In this document: positions 21,419 to 30,810 of the stretch, in pieces | Layout of the letters: each line of letters opens with the position of its first letter | How positions within the stretch are numbered: position 1 is the stretch's first letter | Position numbers and translations under genes: made by a program | The notes under the pieces: generated by a model | Told to the model about the DNA's origin: nothing | The model's database searches: none | Seen by the model: only the letters and a program-made list of their open reading frames with translations | Source of the DNA: Manis javanica | Lineage: Eukaryota; Chordata; Mammalia; Pholidota; Manidae | Direction of reading: 5' to 3' | Assembly: GCF_040802235.1 (NCBI RefSeq) | Contig: NC_133168.1 | Location: 35,545,759 to 35,609,758 of the forward strand | DNA: 64,000 nt

Positions 21419-22893
21419 GGGGGATTACTCCTTGACAGGATAAAACTATTGGTAAATCAAAGATCAATGCATGCTTTAAATATCCTTAATGTTGATCACT
21501 TAAAGGGTGTCAGATGATCAGCTATGGAGTTACTCTTTTCTGATAATATTCCTTTCTCTTAATTAAAAAAAAAAAAAAAAGCAGTTACTGTGTGCTGACC
21601 TCCAATGAGTTCTGCACAGTGGTATAGAGGGCATGTCAAAGTGTGGGCAAAGGGTCTGTTTGTTTCTATGCAGAAGCTCAAGGCCTAGCTTGGATACCCA
21701 GAAAATGAACTAAGATACGATATGAGGAGGAGCTTCTGGCATCAGCACTCTCTGGAGGACTTGTGCCGGAGGATGATCATCAAAAATCCTCCACAGGTAT
21801 CCGGACGATGGTGCGGTTGTGGCTGCATCTAGCCCACCGTCTCCTGGACTTGCCATAAGAATGAGGAGGGAGATGTCTAGGCTGGCATGTGCATACAGTG
21901 AGACAACGAATTTGACCAGATCTGTACTGTTGGAACTCAACCAGGAGTTGGGAGGGGTGCAAGTTGTAGCACTCCAAAATATCATGACTATAGACTATCT
22001 ATGGTTAAAAGAACATATGGGATGTGAACAGATCCCAGAAATGGGCTGCCTTAATTTGTCTGATGGTTCAAGTACAGTTGGACAATATCCATCATATCAT
22101 AGATAAATTTTCACAAATGCCTAGGGTGCCTAAATGGTTTTCTTGGCTTCACTGGAGATGGATGGTAATTATAGATTTGCTTTGTTTATGTCACCGTATT
22201 CCTATTATGTTAATATGTGTGTGCAAATTAGTTAGTAGTTTAAAACCTATACATACTTAAGGTACTATACAAGAAGATATGTCAAAGAAATAATCAATCC
22301 TCCCAAGTTTCCTTCATATGCTACATCTAAAGCTTTTCTTCTTCCTTCCTAATTACAACCCTTAAATAGAATTTGTGCCTCATATCGAATTTACCGAGTA
22401 TCATAATTCCTCCAGGTGGTAAAGATAGCTCGAGACAAGTGCTGGGCATAGAAGCCACAGGGCATAAATCTGCAAAGAAGTAAAAAGCTAACCTTTGCAA
22501 ACAATATGGCTTCTCTCTCACTTACCAACTTTACATTTCCCTGTATGGCCCCGGAAGATGACTGGTTAGCCAGAGACGGGTAAGATTCCTCAAGGGAGGA
22601 ACAACCTAAGACAGGCACAGTCGCAGGGGGGCTATCAGGTGAGAATTTGGGGATCAACAGAGGTGAGGCTCAGAACCTCACCCCCCCTGCTTTGAGAGAA
22701 ATCTTCTGCATCCGTGGATGTCTTGCTGCCTTGTCTAGCCTGGATTAATACTTAGTCCATAGGCACACACCTGATCATCTGATCATCTACATTTGCCCTC
22801 TTACAGCACTAAACTATGTTTTCTGCCTTTATCTTGCATCTACCTACCACTTCAGCATTTTATTAAAAATAAAAATAATAATAATAGGAGAAA
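21419..22893 (+). pseudogene. ERV env-like segment carried by L1 copy A
   Basis: This is non-L1 sequence shared with copy B. The first 145 bp is anonymous and ends in a 17-bp A-run at about 21565-21580. The rest is retroviral in character. The frame 21819-22106 has a heptad-like region (LELNQELGGVQVVALQN) leading to GCEQIPEMGCLNLSD, which resembles the loop of Env transmembrane subunits; the first of the usual paired cysteines is glycine. The next frame (22024-22260) carries WFSWLHWRW and a hydrophobic anchor. A frame change separates them, so no intact product exists. It was probably part of an ERV next to a progenitor L1; the ERV class is unsure. Confidence 0.65.
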
Positions 22894-23217
22894 TGTGGGA
22901 TCAACATATAAATCAAGTACAAAAACCAAACGAATATTCATATTTGACCTGATTGTTTATAGGTCATAATGCGTGATCAAAACCGAAAGTTTCTGTGATG
23001 AATGCCCTTGTACTGTTCACCATGTAAGAATTTATTCACTATGTAAGAATTTGTTCACCATGTAAGAACTTGTTCGTTATTCTTCAGAAGATTGGAGACT
23101 GACGAGAATTAGGCTTGAGATGGATTAATGATTGTACATTGAGCGTTGACCCCCCTATACTGAATTTTATTGTTGTTAACAACCATTTGATCAATAAATA
23201 TGAGAGATGCCCTCTCA
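22894..23217 (+). repeat. LTR-like (U3-R) terminal segment of L1 copy A tail
   Basis: It begins TGTGGGATC after ataataggagaaa, a polypurine-like run. It has three 19-bp direct repeats at 23016-23072 (ttcaccatgtaagaattta type) and a poly(A) signal aataaa at 23193-23198, and ends ctctca at the A-tail, about 18 nt downstream of the signal. This is the layout of a retroviral U3-R ending at the transcript 3' end. Copies occur at 23300-23615 and 55221-55540. Confidence 0.65.
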
Positions 23218-23299
23218 AAAAATAAAATAAAATAAAATAAAAATAAAAAAATAAATAATAAAAGTAATAATAATAATAATAATAATAATAAGGGAGAAA
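23218..23299 (+). repeat. A-rich and (AAT)n simple repeat between two LTR-like tails
   Basis: Runs of aaat and aat units separate the first and second tails. A shorter version of the same pattern precedes each LTR-like segment in both copies (22865-22888 and 55190-55212). Confidence 0.85.
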
Positions 23300-23631
23300 C
23301 GTGGGATTCACATATAAATCAAGTATAAAAATCAAACGAATATTCATATTTGACCTGATTGTCTGTAGTTCATAATGCGTGATCAAAACCGAAAGTTTCT
23401 GTGGTGACTGCCCTTGTACTGTTCACCATGTAAGAACTTATTCACTATGTAAGAATTTGTTCACCATGTAAGAACTTGTTTGTTATGTTTCAGAAGATTG
23501 GTGACTGTTGAGAATTAGGTTTGGAGTGGATAATGATTGTGCATTGAGTCCCCTATACAGAATTTTATTGTTGTTAACAACCATTTGATCAATAAATATG
23601 AGAGATGCCCTCTCAAAAAAAAAAAAAAAAA
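23300..23631 (+). repeat. Second, diverged LTR-like tail with A-tail
   Basis: It follows the first tail in direct orientation and shares about 0.3 kb with it, including the 19-bp repeat array and aataaa at 23591-23596, but with many substitutions and small deletions. Its first base pair is CG instead of TG. It ends in a 17-bp A-run. It may be a separate 5'-truncated insertion or part of a longer transcript. Confidence 0.7.
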
Positions 23632-23635
23632 GAAA

Positions 23636-23706
23636 CAGCAGTAATAGTAAGGCACTTGGCAAGCACAGGCCTATAGTAAATACTCAATAAATGGTGATTG
23701 TAACTT
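23636..23706 (+). repeat. MIR or L2 3'-end fragment
   Basis: The wording ggcacttggcaagcacaggcctatagtaaatactcaataaatggt matches the common 3' end of MIR and L2 elements. Confidence 0.5.
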
Positions 23707-23718
23707 AAAAAAAAAAAA

Positions 23719-24305
23719 CATAACTGGTTGATGTACTAGCAGATAGAGAAATTAGGAAAACAATTCCATTCACAGTTGCATCAAAAAGAATAAAATACCT
23801 AGGAATAAACCTAACCAAGGAAGTGAAAGACCTATACTCTGAAAACCACAAGAGACTCATGAGAGAAATTAAAGAAGATACCAATAAATGGAAACACATC
23901 CCATGCTCATGGATAGGAAGAATTAATATTGTCAAAATGGCCATCCTGCCTAAAGCAATCTACAGACTCAATGCAATTCCTATCAAAGTACCAACAGCAT
24001 TCTTCAGTGAACTGGAACAAATAGTTCAAAAATTCATATGGAACCAACAAAGACCCCGAATAGCCAAAGCAATCCTGAGAAGGAAGAATAAAACAGGAGA
24101 CATCTCGCTCCCCAACTTCAAGCTCTACTACAAAGCCATAGTAATCAAGACAATTTAGTACTGGCACAAGAACAGACACACAGTCCAGGTGAACAGCCTA
24201 GAGAGTCCAGATATTAACCCAAACATATACAGTCAATTAATATATGATAAAGGATCCATGGAACTGCAATGGGGGAAATGACAGCCTCTTCCACAACTGG
24301 TGTTC
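23719..24305 (+). pseudogene. L1 ORF2 fragment, both ends missing
   Basis: It matches ORF2 between the RT domain and C terminus. The 111-codon frame at 23823-24158 starts [10 protein letters not shown] and includes [16 protein letters not shown] and [17 protein letters not shown] stop follows IKTI, and similarity ends near 24300 where the MLT1 begins. No 3' UTR or A-tail follows, so it is a remnant truncated on both sides. It is more diverged from copies A and B than they are from each other. Confidence 0.8.
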
Positions 24306-24690
24306 GCAAAACACTTCTCTCTTGTATGGACAAAATGTTTATGCTCCCTAAAATACCTGTGTTGAAGCCCTCACCCCCAGCGTGAGAGTATATGAACATG
24401 GGTCTTTGGGAGGTAATTAGGGTAAGATGAGGTGGGGCCTCATTTTGGGATTAGTGCCTTTTTATAGTCACCAGTGAGCTTTCTCTCTCTGCCATGTGCA
24501 GACACAGTAAGAAGGTGGCCATCTGCAAGTCAGGGAAAAGAATTCTCACTAGGAACCCCATCTGTTGGCACCCTGGTCTTAGACTTTCAGACCCTCAGAA
24601 CTGCGAGAAAATACATTTCTGTTTTTTAAGCTATACAATCTGTGGTATTTTATTATGGCAGCCTGAGCAGACTAATGCAGCTCCCCTATG
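24306..24690 (+). repeat. MLT1-type LTR (ERVL-MaLR)
   Basis: Landmarks in order: gttgaagccctcacccccag, gggaggtaattagggtaagatgaggtgg, gccatgtgcagacacag, aaggtggccatctgcaag, cagaactgcgagaaaatacatttctg, and agcctgagcagactaatgcag. This is the standard order for MLT1 LTRs, + orientation. Confidence 0.8.
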
Positions 24691-25059
24691 CATTCATAAG
24701 ACCTGCATAGAGGTAAAATACAGCAATTAGGACCCAGGCTTATACTGGGTTGCCATTGGATCTTTCTCTCCCACTGGGAAGTGCATTGTGAGGACAGCAG
24801 CTGTGTGCTTCATCTGTTGTCAACCCAGTGCCTGTCCCACTGTAATCCAGCCTTGCTGAAGGAATGAGGTAGAACTTGAACCTGACCACTTCTATCATTC
24901 ATTGACCTACTGTTTGAGTGTGGATTCATTGCTATATTTTTTAATGAGCTGTTTAGACAAAACAAAAAATCGATTGTAAATATAAATGAAAATATATGGA
25001 ATATTGAACATAAAGAGTAAATGTCAAATATTATGGTGATGGCCTTGTACAGTGGATGG
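24691..25059. other. Unique DNA, no gene seen
   Basis: Between the MLT1 LTR and a MIR. No motif is recognised. Confidence 0.35.
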
Positions 25060-25300
25060 AATGGAGACTTTTTCATCAGAAAGGCCAGAGTCCATATTCT
25101 TGTGACTTCCTAGCTATGTTTTTGAAGCAATTTACATACATTCTTTGAGTCTCAAGTACATCTTCTATAAAATGGTGCTAATAATACCTATCTTTCTGTG
25201 GGGTTGTTTTGAAAATGAAACTAATGTAAATAATGAGTGTCAGTGTCTTGAGTAGTAGATTCTCAATAAAATGGCAGCTCTTAGGATTAATAACTTTTAA
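25060..25300 (+). repeat. MIR SINE
   Basis: Core wording (cttctataaaatggtgctaataatacctatc; ggggttgttttgaaaatgaaa; tctcaataaaatggcag) matches MIR in + orientation. The whole element is diverged. Confidence 0.75.
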
Positions 25301-25559
25301 ATCAAGGTAACAAAATAAGAAACTCATAGGTAATTAAAATCTCTGATTATTGCCTTAACTAAAGTTTTTAATTTTGTTTAGAATATGTCTTAATAAATTA
25401 AATATATTCATATTATCTCTTTATGTTTAAATGAAGACTAAATTAAGTAAATTAGAATCATCTATTACAGTACATGACACATATAGTAAGCACCTAATAA
25501 GCACTCATTTTATTTTCTACTTCCCAGCTACCATACACATAAATCTTTCAGGAAGAAAG

Positions 25560-25560
<1 letters not shown>
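25301..25560. other. AT-rich unique DNA
   Basis: I see nothing coding here. It runs into an AC microsatellite. Confidence 0.35.
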
Positions 25561-25607
<47 letters not shown>

Positions 25608-25608
25608 T
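25561..25608. repeat. (AC)n microsatellite
   Basis: About 22 uninterrupted ca units. An ORF that reads THTHTH through it is an artefact. Confidence 0.95.
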
Positions 25609-25799
25609 TGCTCTAAAATGAAGGTCCATTACCTATTGATTATCTATCATCTTATGTGAATCTTACTATTGCCACTCTGTGTGACTTCAGATAATATTCA
25701 TATTTGAATACATTCACCTTTGCTTTTTTTAACTCAAGTATGAAAATAGCCCTATAATCATGTGTATAAGGAACATTCTAAATTTTGCTTTCAGGCTTT

Positions 25800-25990
25800 A
25801 TTGAGTAGTTATTATGGCTACGTTTTCTGGTAGGCACTTTAGATATATATCATATTCAGTACTCAGAAATTCTTATAGGTAAGTACTATTTTACAGATGA
25901 TAAAGCCAAAGCTCAAATCTAGACCCTATAATTTACCTGCAGCTTGGGACCCTACCTTCTCCAGCTGTGTCCCATACTTTATAAACAGCT
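25800..25990 (-). repeat. MIR SINE
   Basis: Reverse-orientation landmarks are tggtaggcactttagatatatatcat, cttataggtaagtactattttacagatgataaagccaaagctc. Moderately diverged. Confidence 0.65.
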
Positions 25991-26199
25991 ATTTTTCTTA
26001 TTTTTTTTATTTAGTCCTTCTTTTCTTCTCAACCTCTGATAAACATGGAAGGGCTCTAGACTTCCTTGGCCCTCTTCTCTGTGGGTGCTCCCTAGTTCCT
26101 AGGAGGCTTCATCTACTCGTATGGCTTTAAATACACTGACAAATCATCAGCAGGCTGAAGGATTTTTTTATTTTCTCAGGTACTGGTGAGGTGGTCTTC

Positions 26200-27170
26200 T
26201 TATATCCAGCTATCCTTGAAAATCTCCATCTAGATCTCCCTACTAGGTTCCTAACTCTTCACCCTACCCTTCTTGCTATTCCTGCTTAGAACCTCCAGCC
26301 ATGCTCCTGCTGTTTTCCTCATCTCAGTCCATGGCCCCACTCTTCACCCAGCAGCTCAATACAAAAACCTAGGCATGTTCCTTCATTTTCCCCTTTTCTT
26401 TTTTGTGGCATTCAGTACACCAACTATGCCTTTTGGCTCTGTCTTCAAAATATATACCAAATCTACCAACTTCTCACCATACTTATCACACCCACTCTGT
26501 TGAGATCTGTGGGATATGGATATAGATGTACCATCAAGTCTTGCCTGGACTACACAAGACCCATATCCCCAATTCCACTCATCCCCCTCACAGTCTCCTC
26601 TGCACAGAGCCAGAGTGAACTTTCCAAAACATGAATCAGAATGTGTAAGTTTTGTTTTCAAAGGCCGTCCCCAGTGGCTTCCCATTACAGTTAGAAAAAT
26701 ATCCACTCTGGCCCCAGGACCTCTGTGCCCTGCACCGCCTGTGCCTGTTTCAGCTCCAGTTTCATTTCTTGAGTTAGGATGTGCTCCAATCAGTCTGTCT
26801 TCTTGCTATTCCTCCAGCATGCCAAGCTCTTTCCTGCCTTAGGTCTACACATGCTACTGTTCCTGTGTGGATGCTTGTCCCCAGACTTCCATATGGCCAG
26901 TCCTTCACGTCATTCACATCCTGCTGAAACACCACCTCCTCAAATGCTGTCTGGACCAGCATAACTAAAAAAGCACCCACAGCCCTTCCCTTTACTATTC
27001 CCTTGTCCTGCCTTACATTTTTACAACATTCATCTCAATCCAAAACCATATCCTTTTAATATATATATTCATTTTCATATGGTCTCTCTCCAAGCAGAAT
27101 ATAACATCCTAAGGGCAGGGGTCTGGGCATCTAGTTTACTACTACATCCCTCATGTCTCAGGCTGTCAGT
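26200..27170 (+). repeat. L2 LINE fragment
   Basis: Landmarks in L2 order, + strand: cctctgcacagagccagagtgaactttcc, agtggcttcccattac, ccaggacctctgtgccc, catgccaagctctttcctgcctt, and the tail agcagaatataacatcctaagggcaggggtctggg. Several ORFs of up to 108 codons here are chance frames. Confidence 0.8.
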
Positions 27171-27295
27171 GAAATACGGTAGAAATAAAGACTGGGACAA
27201 GAAAAGAGAGGAAGACAGCTATGTTTCCAGCTCAGATTCTGTTGGATGCCAGCAGGCTTAGCTGATACTTTTGTGTTTGTAACTATTTTCCTATG
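27171..27295. other. Short unique segment after L2
   Basis: It includes agaaataaagactgggac...gttggat, which is echoed at 27735-27800. Confidence 0.35.
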
Positions 27296-27440
27296 AGAAA
27301 AGATTAGTAACAACCTATGTATCTATCAGTAGAGGATTAGTAAATAAATCATGGAACATGCATATAATAGAATAAAATGCATCTGTATTAAAGAATGGAA
27401 AACATCACAATGCACAAAGTGAAAAAAGCAAGTTGGAGGA
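27296..27440 (+). repeat. Old L1 3'-region fragment
   Basis: The wording caacctatgtatctatcagtagaggattagtaaataaat...gtgaaaaaagcaagttgg follows the end of ORF2 and start of the 3' UTR in old L1 families. Confidence 0.65.
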
Positions 27441-27740
27441 CCTGTGCTCCAACCATATACCTTCCTGTCTCTCTCAAGTAACACCTCCTAGAGAACCTTC
27501 CTCAGCACTCTTTAAAATAGCTTCCATACCCCCTTCATTCATTGAATCTCTTACCTTGCTTTATTTTTCTGCATAGTAGTTATCATAATCCAAAACTACA
27601 TTATTTACTCACAGGTTTCTCTGTTTCTTAATTGGCTGTCTCTCTATGAAAAAGTAGACATCACGAGGTCAGGGACCCTGTCAGCCTTATTTGCACCTGC
27701 ATTCTCAGTGCCTGCAACAGTGGCTGGAGTGGTGCAGAAA
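27440..27740 (+). repeat. L2 3'-end fragment
   Basis: ccttcctcagcactctttaaaatagc, ggctgtctctctatgaaaaagtagacatcacgaggtcagggaccctgtc and ctcagtgcctgcaacagtggctgg follow the 3' end of L2. Confidence 0.65.
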
Positions 27741-28529
27741 TAAAGAAGGAGAGAAAGAGAGAGAACTGAGTTTCCAAATCAGGTTCTGTTGGATTCTAGA
27801 GTATATCTACAACCACAATATTCTTTCTATCCCTCATTCTTAAAATCTTTTGTGTTAGGATGTTAGTCTTTTCAGCCTGAAAGGAACCTTAAAGATCATT
27901 TAGTCTAGGCCTTCATTTTGCAGGAGAGGTGACTGAGCTAAGGATAGGTGATGTGTGGTGATCCAGGGAATGTGGTGGTCAAAGATAGGGGGACATTTTT
28001 TATTTTTTCAGCTTTGAGGTATGTAATGTGTTACTTATTTTTAAAAAGCTTCATAAATACATTTTGAAAATTATCAGTAAGATGGTAACTAGTTAAATAA
28101 TTCAGGCATAAACACTGTGGGAGTTTGAAGCAAAGTCACTATAGGCACAGTCATTGGACAGGGTAAGCTTCCTGAAGCATAAGCTGGCCCTTGAAGAATG
28201 GAAGGGATTTGATAGTGAAGAGAGAGGAGTATGTCTGGAAAGCACTGCAGGAGTGAGGATGGGTGGTGTGAGGGATCCAGGAGTAATAGGGAGACCCTGA
28301 AGAGAGAAACCTATCGAGGGCTTACAGGGAAATCAATTGTCATCCATAATATGGTTTACTGTGGAAATAGGAACTGGAACATCAATCTATAAACACTTTG
28401 AACCTTTAGTGGACAGGCTTGTTTTCATAAATCGTTCTGGTTTAAAGACAATTACCTTTTTTTCTGTAGGTAGATAAAGGTAGCTGAATAGCAGTTACAG
28501 ATCATTATGTATTGAACTATGTAGAACAA
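27741..28529. other. Diverged repeats and unique DNA
   Basis: 27885-27960 (aaggaaccttaaagatcatttagtctaggccttcattttgcaggagaggtgactgag) looks like an old SINE of MIR type. 28140-28330 resembles reverse L2 wording. Neither call is firm. No gene is seen. Confidence 0.4.
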
Positions 28530-28925
28530 TTTTAAAAGATGTTTATTTTCTAAGCCCTTGTACCTCCAAATGTGAACTTACTTGGATGTGGGGTCACTGC
28601 AATGTAGTCAGTTAAAATGAGGTCATACTGGAGTGGGGTAAGGCTCTAAGCCAATATGACCCATGTCCTTCTAAGAAGACAGCCATGCGAAGACAGAGGC
28701 TGAGAGTGGAGTTACACTGCCCAGGATCATCGGGGGCTCACGGAAGCTGGAAAAGGCAAGCAAGGGTCCTCCCTGGAGGCTCTGCAGGGAGCATAGCCTT
28801 GCCAACACTTTGATTTCAGACTTCTAGTCACCAGAATTGTGAGACAGTACATTTCTATTGTTTTAAGCCACCAGTTCATGGCACTTTATATAGCAGTCCT
28901 TTGACACCAATACACAGACTGTACT
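28530..28925 (+). repeat. MLT1-type LTR (ERVL-MaLR), diverged
   Basis: Landmarks: cccttgtacctccaaatgtgaactta, aatgaggtcatactggagtggggtaaggctctaa, gccatgcgaagacag, cagaattgtgagacagtacatttctattgttttaagccacc. Order and orientation match MLT1 on the + strand. Confidence 0.75.
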
Positions 28926-29569
28926 TCTACAGCCCGATTCTGAAGAAGACAAAGGAAGTAAACTATATCATTGCTTTGTAAATGGGCTTTTGAGTACTTG
29001 GTAAACTTCTTTAGAATCCTCTATATATCTTTTTTGTTGATTAGTAATAATGATTGGTTACATGATAGCCATAAACGCTAACATATTTAAATGCTTTGCA
29101 CATCGATCCTTTATAAATTAATTACATGCAGAGTTGGAGTAATTCAAGCCACAAACGTAGGGACTCACCAGCAGGATCAGACATAGACCCTTTGTTTTCA
29201 TTTTCCAATCTGAAAGCTCAACCTTATACCCTTTCTTTTCCTTTTTCTTAGTTGAAGCATTAATTCATGTTTGGTTTTAAGTTCATGAACATTCCTGCAA
29301 TTATTCACTATGCTCATAATGTAGAGTATAATAAGAAATTTAGGACTCACTGTACCAATAATCTTGCTCACTAATATCCTGAATCAGAGAGAAATTCAGA
29401 GAAATGAATTATACATAAACTCAAACCCTTCCAGGCACAGAGCAATTTTCTCTGTGGTTTACATCAAGTTTCACTTATCTTTGTTTCCAAGGCTCTCAAC
29501 CACTGGTTTGAGGACTTCCTTTTCTTCCTTTTTTCTGTCAGTTTAATCTCATATTAACCCAGATTTGCT
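28926..29569. other. Unique AT-rich DNA
   Basis: No gene or repeat is recognised. The short ORF at 29364-29546 has no motif. Confidence 0.35.
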
Positions 29570-30402
29570 TTTGTTTTTTTTAAATTTTTCATATTTTTAT
29601 TATTTTATTTTGGTATCATTAATCTACAATTACATGAGCATCATTATGTTCACTAGACTCCCCCCCATCATCAAGTCTCCCCCACATACCCCATTACAGT
29701 CATTGTCTATCAGCATAATAAGATACTATAGAATCACTACTTGTCTTCTCTGTTTTATAAAGCCCTCCCCATGCCCCCTGTCAATATTATGTCTGCTAAC
29801 AGTAATGCCCCCCCCCTTTTTCCCCTTATTCCTCCCTTCCCATCTATCCACCCTAGTCCGTTTCCCTTTGGGAACTGTTAGTCCATTCTTGGGTTCTGTG
29901 ATTCTGCTGCTGTTTTGTTCCTTCATTTTCTTCTTTATTCTTATACTCCGCAGATGAGTGAAATCATTTGATACTTGTCTTTTTTCCACCTGGCTTATTT
30001 CACTGAGCATAATATGCTCTAGCTCCATCCACGTTGATGCAAATGGTAGGATTTGTTTTCTTCTTATAGCTGAATAATAATCCATTGTGTATATGTACCA
30101 CATCTTCTTTATCCATTCATCTACTGATGGACATTTAGGTTGCTTCCATTTTGTGGCTATTGTAAATAATGCTGTGATAAACATAGGCATGCATATGTCT
30201 TTTTCAAACTGGGCTGCTGTACTCTTAGGGTAAATTCCTAAGAATTTAGGAAGGGAATTCCTGGGTCAAATGGTATTTCTATTTTGAGCTTTTTGAGGAA
30301 ACTCCATACTGCTTGCCGCAATGGTTGAACTAATTTACATTCCCACCAGCAGTGTAGGAGGGTTCCCCTATGTCCACAACCTCGCCAACATTTGTTGTCT
30401 TT
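29570..30402 (-). mobile_element. Outer minus-strand L1, 3' part
   Basis: Reading the minus strand, this is the end of L1 ORF2 (frame 30190-29726: MPMFITALFTIATKWKQPKC...) and the 3' UTR, with its A-tail at the 29570 end. Its 5' part is interrupted near 30402 by the poly(T) side of a second L1. A 40-bp remnant of the same element appears on the far side at 36411-36450. Confidence 0.8.
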
Positions 30403-30810
30403 TTTTATGAATTTTTATTATTTTTTATTTTGGTATCTTTAATTTACAATTAAATGAGGAACATTATGTTTACTAGGATCCCCCCCATTACCAAGCACCC
30501 CCACATACACCATTACAGTCACTGTCCACCAGCGTAGTAAGATGCTGTAGAGTCACTACTTGTCTTCTCTGTGTTTCACATCCCTCCCTGTGCCCCTCCA
30601 CACATTATACATGCTAATCGTAATGCCCCCTTTCTTTTTCACCCCCCTTATCCCTTGCTTCCCACCCATCCTCCCCAGTTCCTTTCTCTTTGGTAACTGT
30701 TGGTGCATTCTTGGGTTCAGTGATTCTGCTGCTGTTTTGTTTCTTCAGTTTTTTGTTTGTTCTTATAATCCACAAATGAGTGAAATCATTTGGTAATTGT
30801 CTTTCTCCAC

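Larger units (their letters stand above)
14755..23631 (+). mobile_element. L1 copy A with ERV-derived 3' tail
   Basis: This is a full-length L1 from its G-rich 5' start (tggagccaggatggcggcg) through ORF1, ORF2 and a polypurine 3' UTR to an internal A-tract at 21381-21418. It is followed by about 1.8 kb of non-L1 sequence that ends in LTR-like sequence and a second A-tract at 23217. The same composite occurs in copy B (47898-55550). A second, more diverged copy of the last 0.3 kb follows (23300-23615) with its own A-tail. No long target-site duplication is visible; only aaacag is shared (14745-14750 and 23633-23638). ORF1 and ORF2 are both broken. Confidence 0.85.

Noticed and set aside
21819..22260. 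Env-like frame considered as a domesticated envelope gene
   Set aside because: The frame breaks before the membrane anchor in both copies, one of the paired cysteines is replaced, and no signal peptide or surface subunit is present.
23016..23072. Short spaced repeats considered as a CRISPR-like array
   Set aside because: Units are directly adjacent without spacers, only three in number, and lie in a mammalian LTR-like segment.
14745..23638. aaacag on both sides of L1 copy A considered as a target-site duplication
   Set aside because: Six bases next to A-rich DNA are easily matched by chance, and on the left they are not directly adjacent to the L1 start.
26200..27170. Several ORFs of 60-108 codons considered as exons
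   Set aside because: The stretch matches L2 order throughout, and no splice-site-bounded frame was found.
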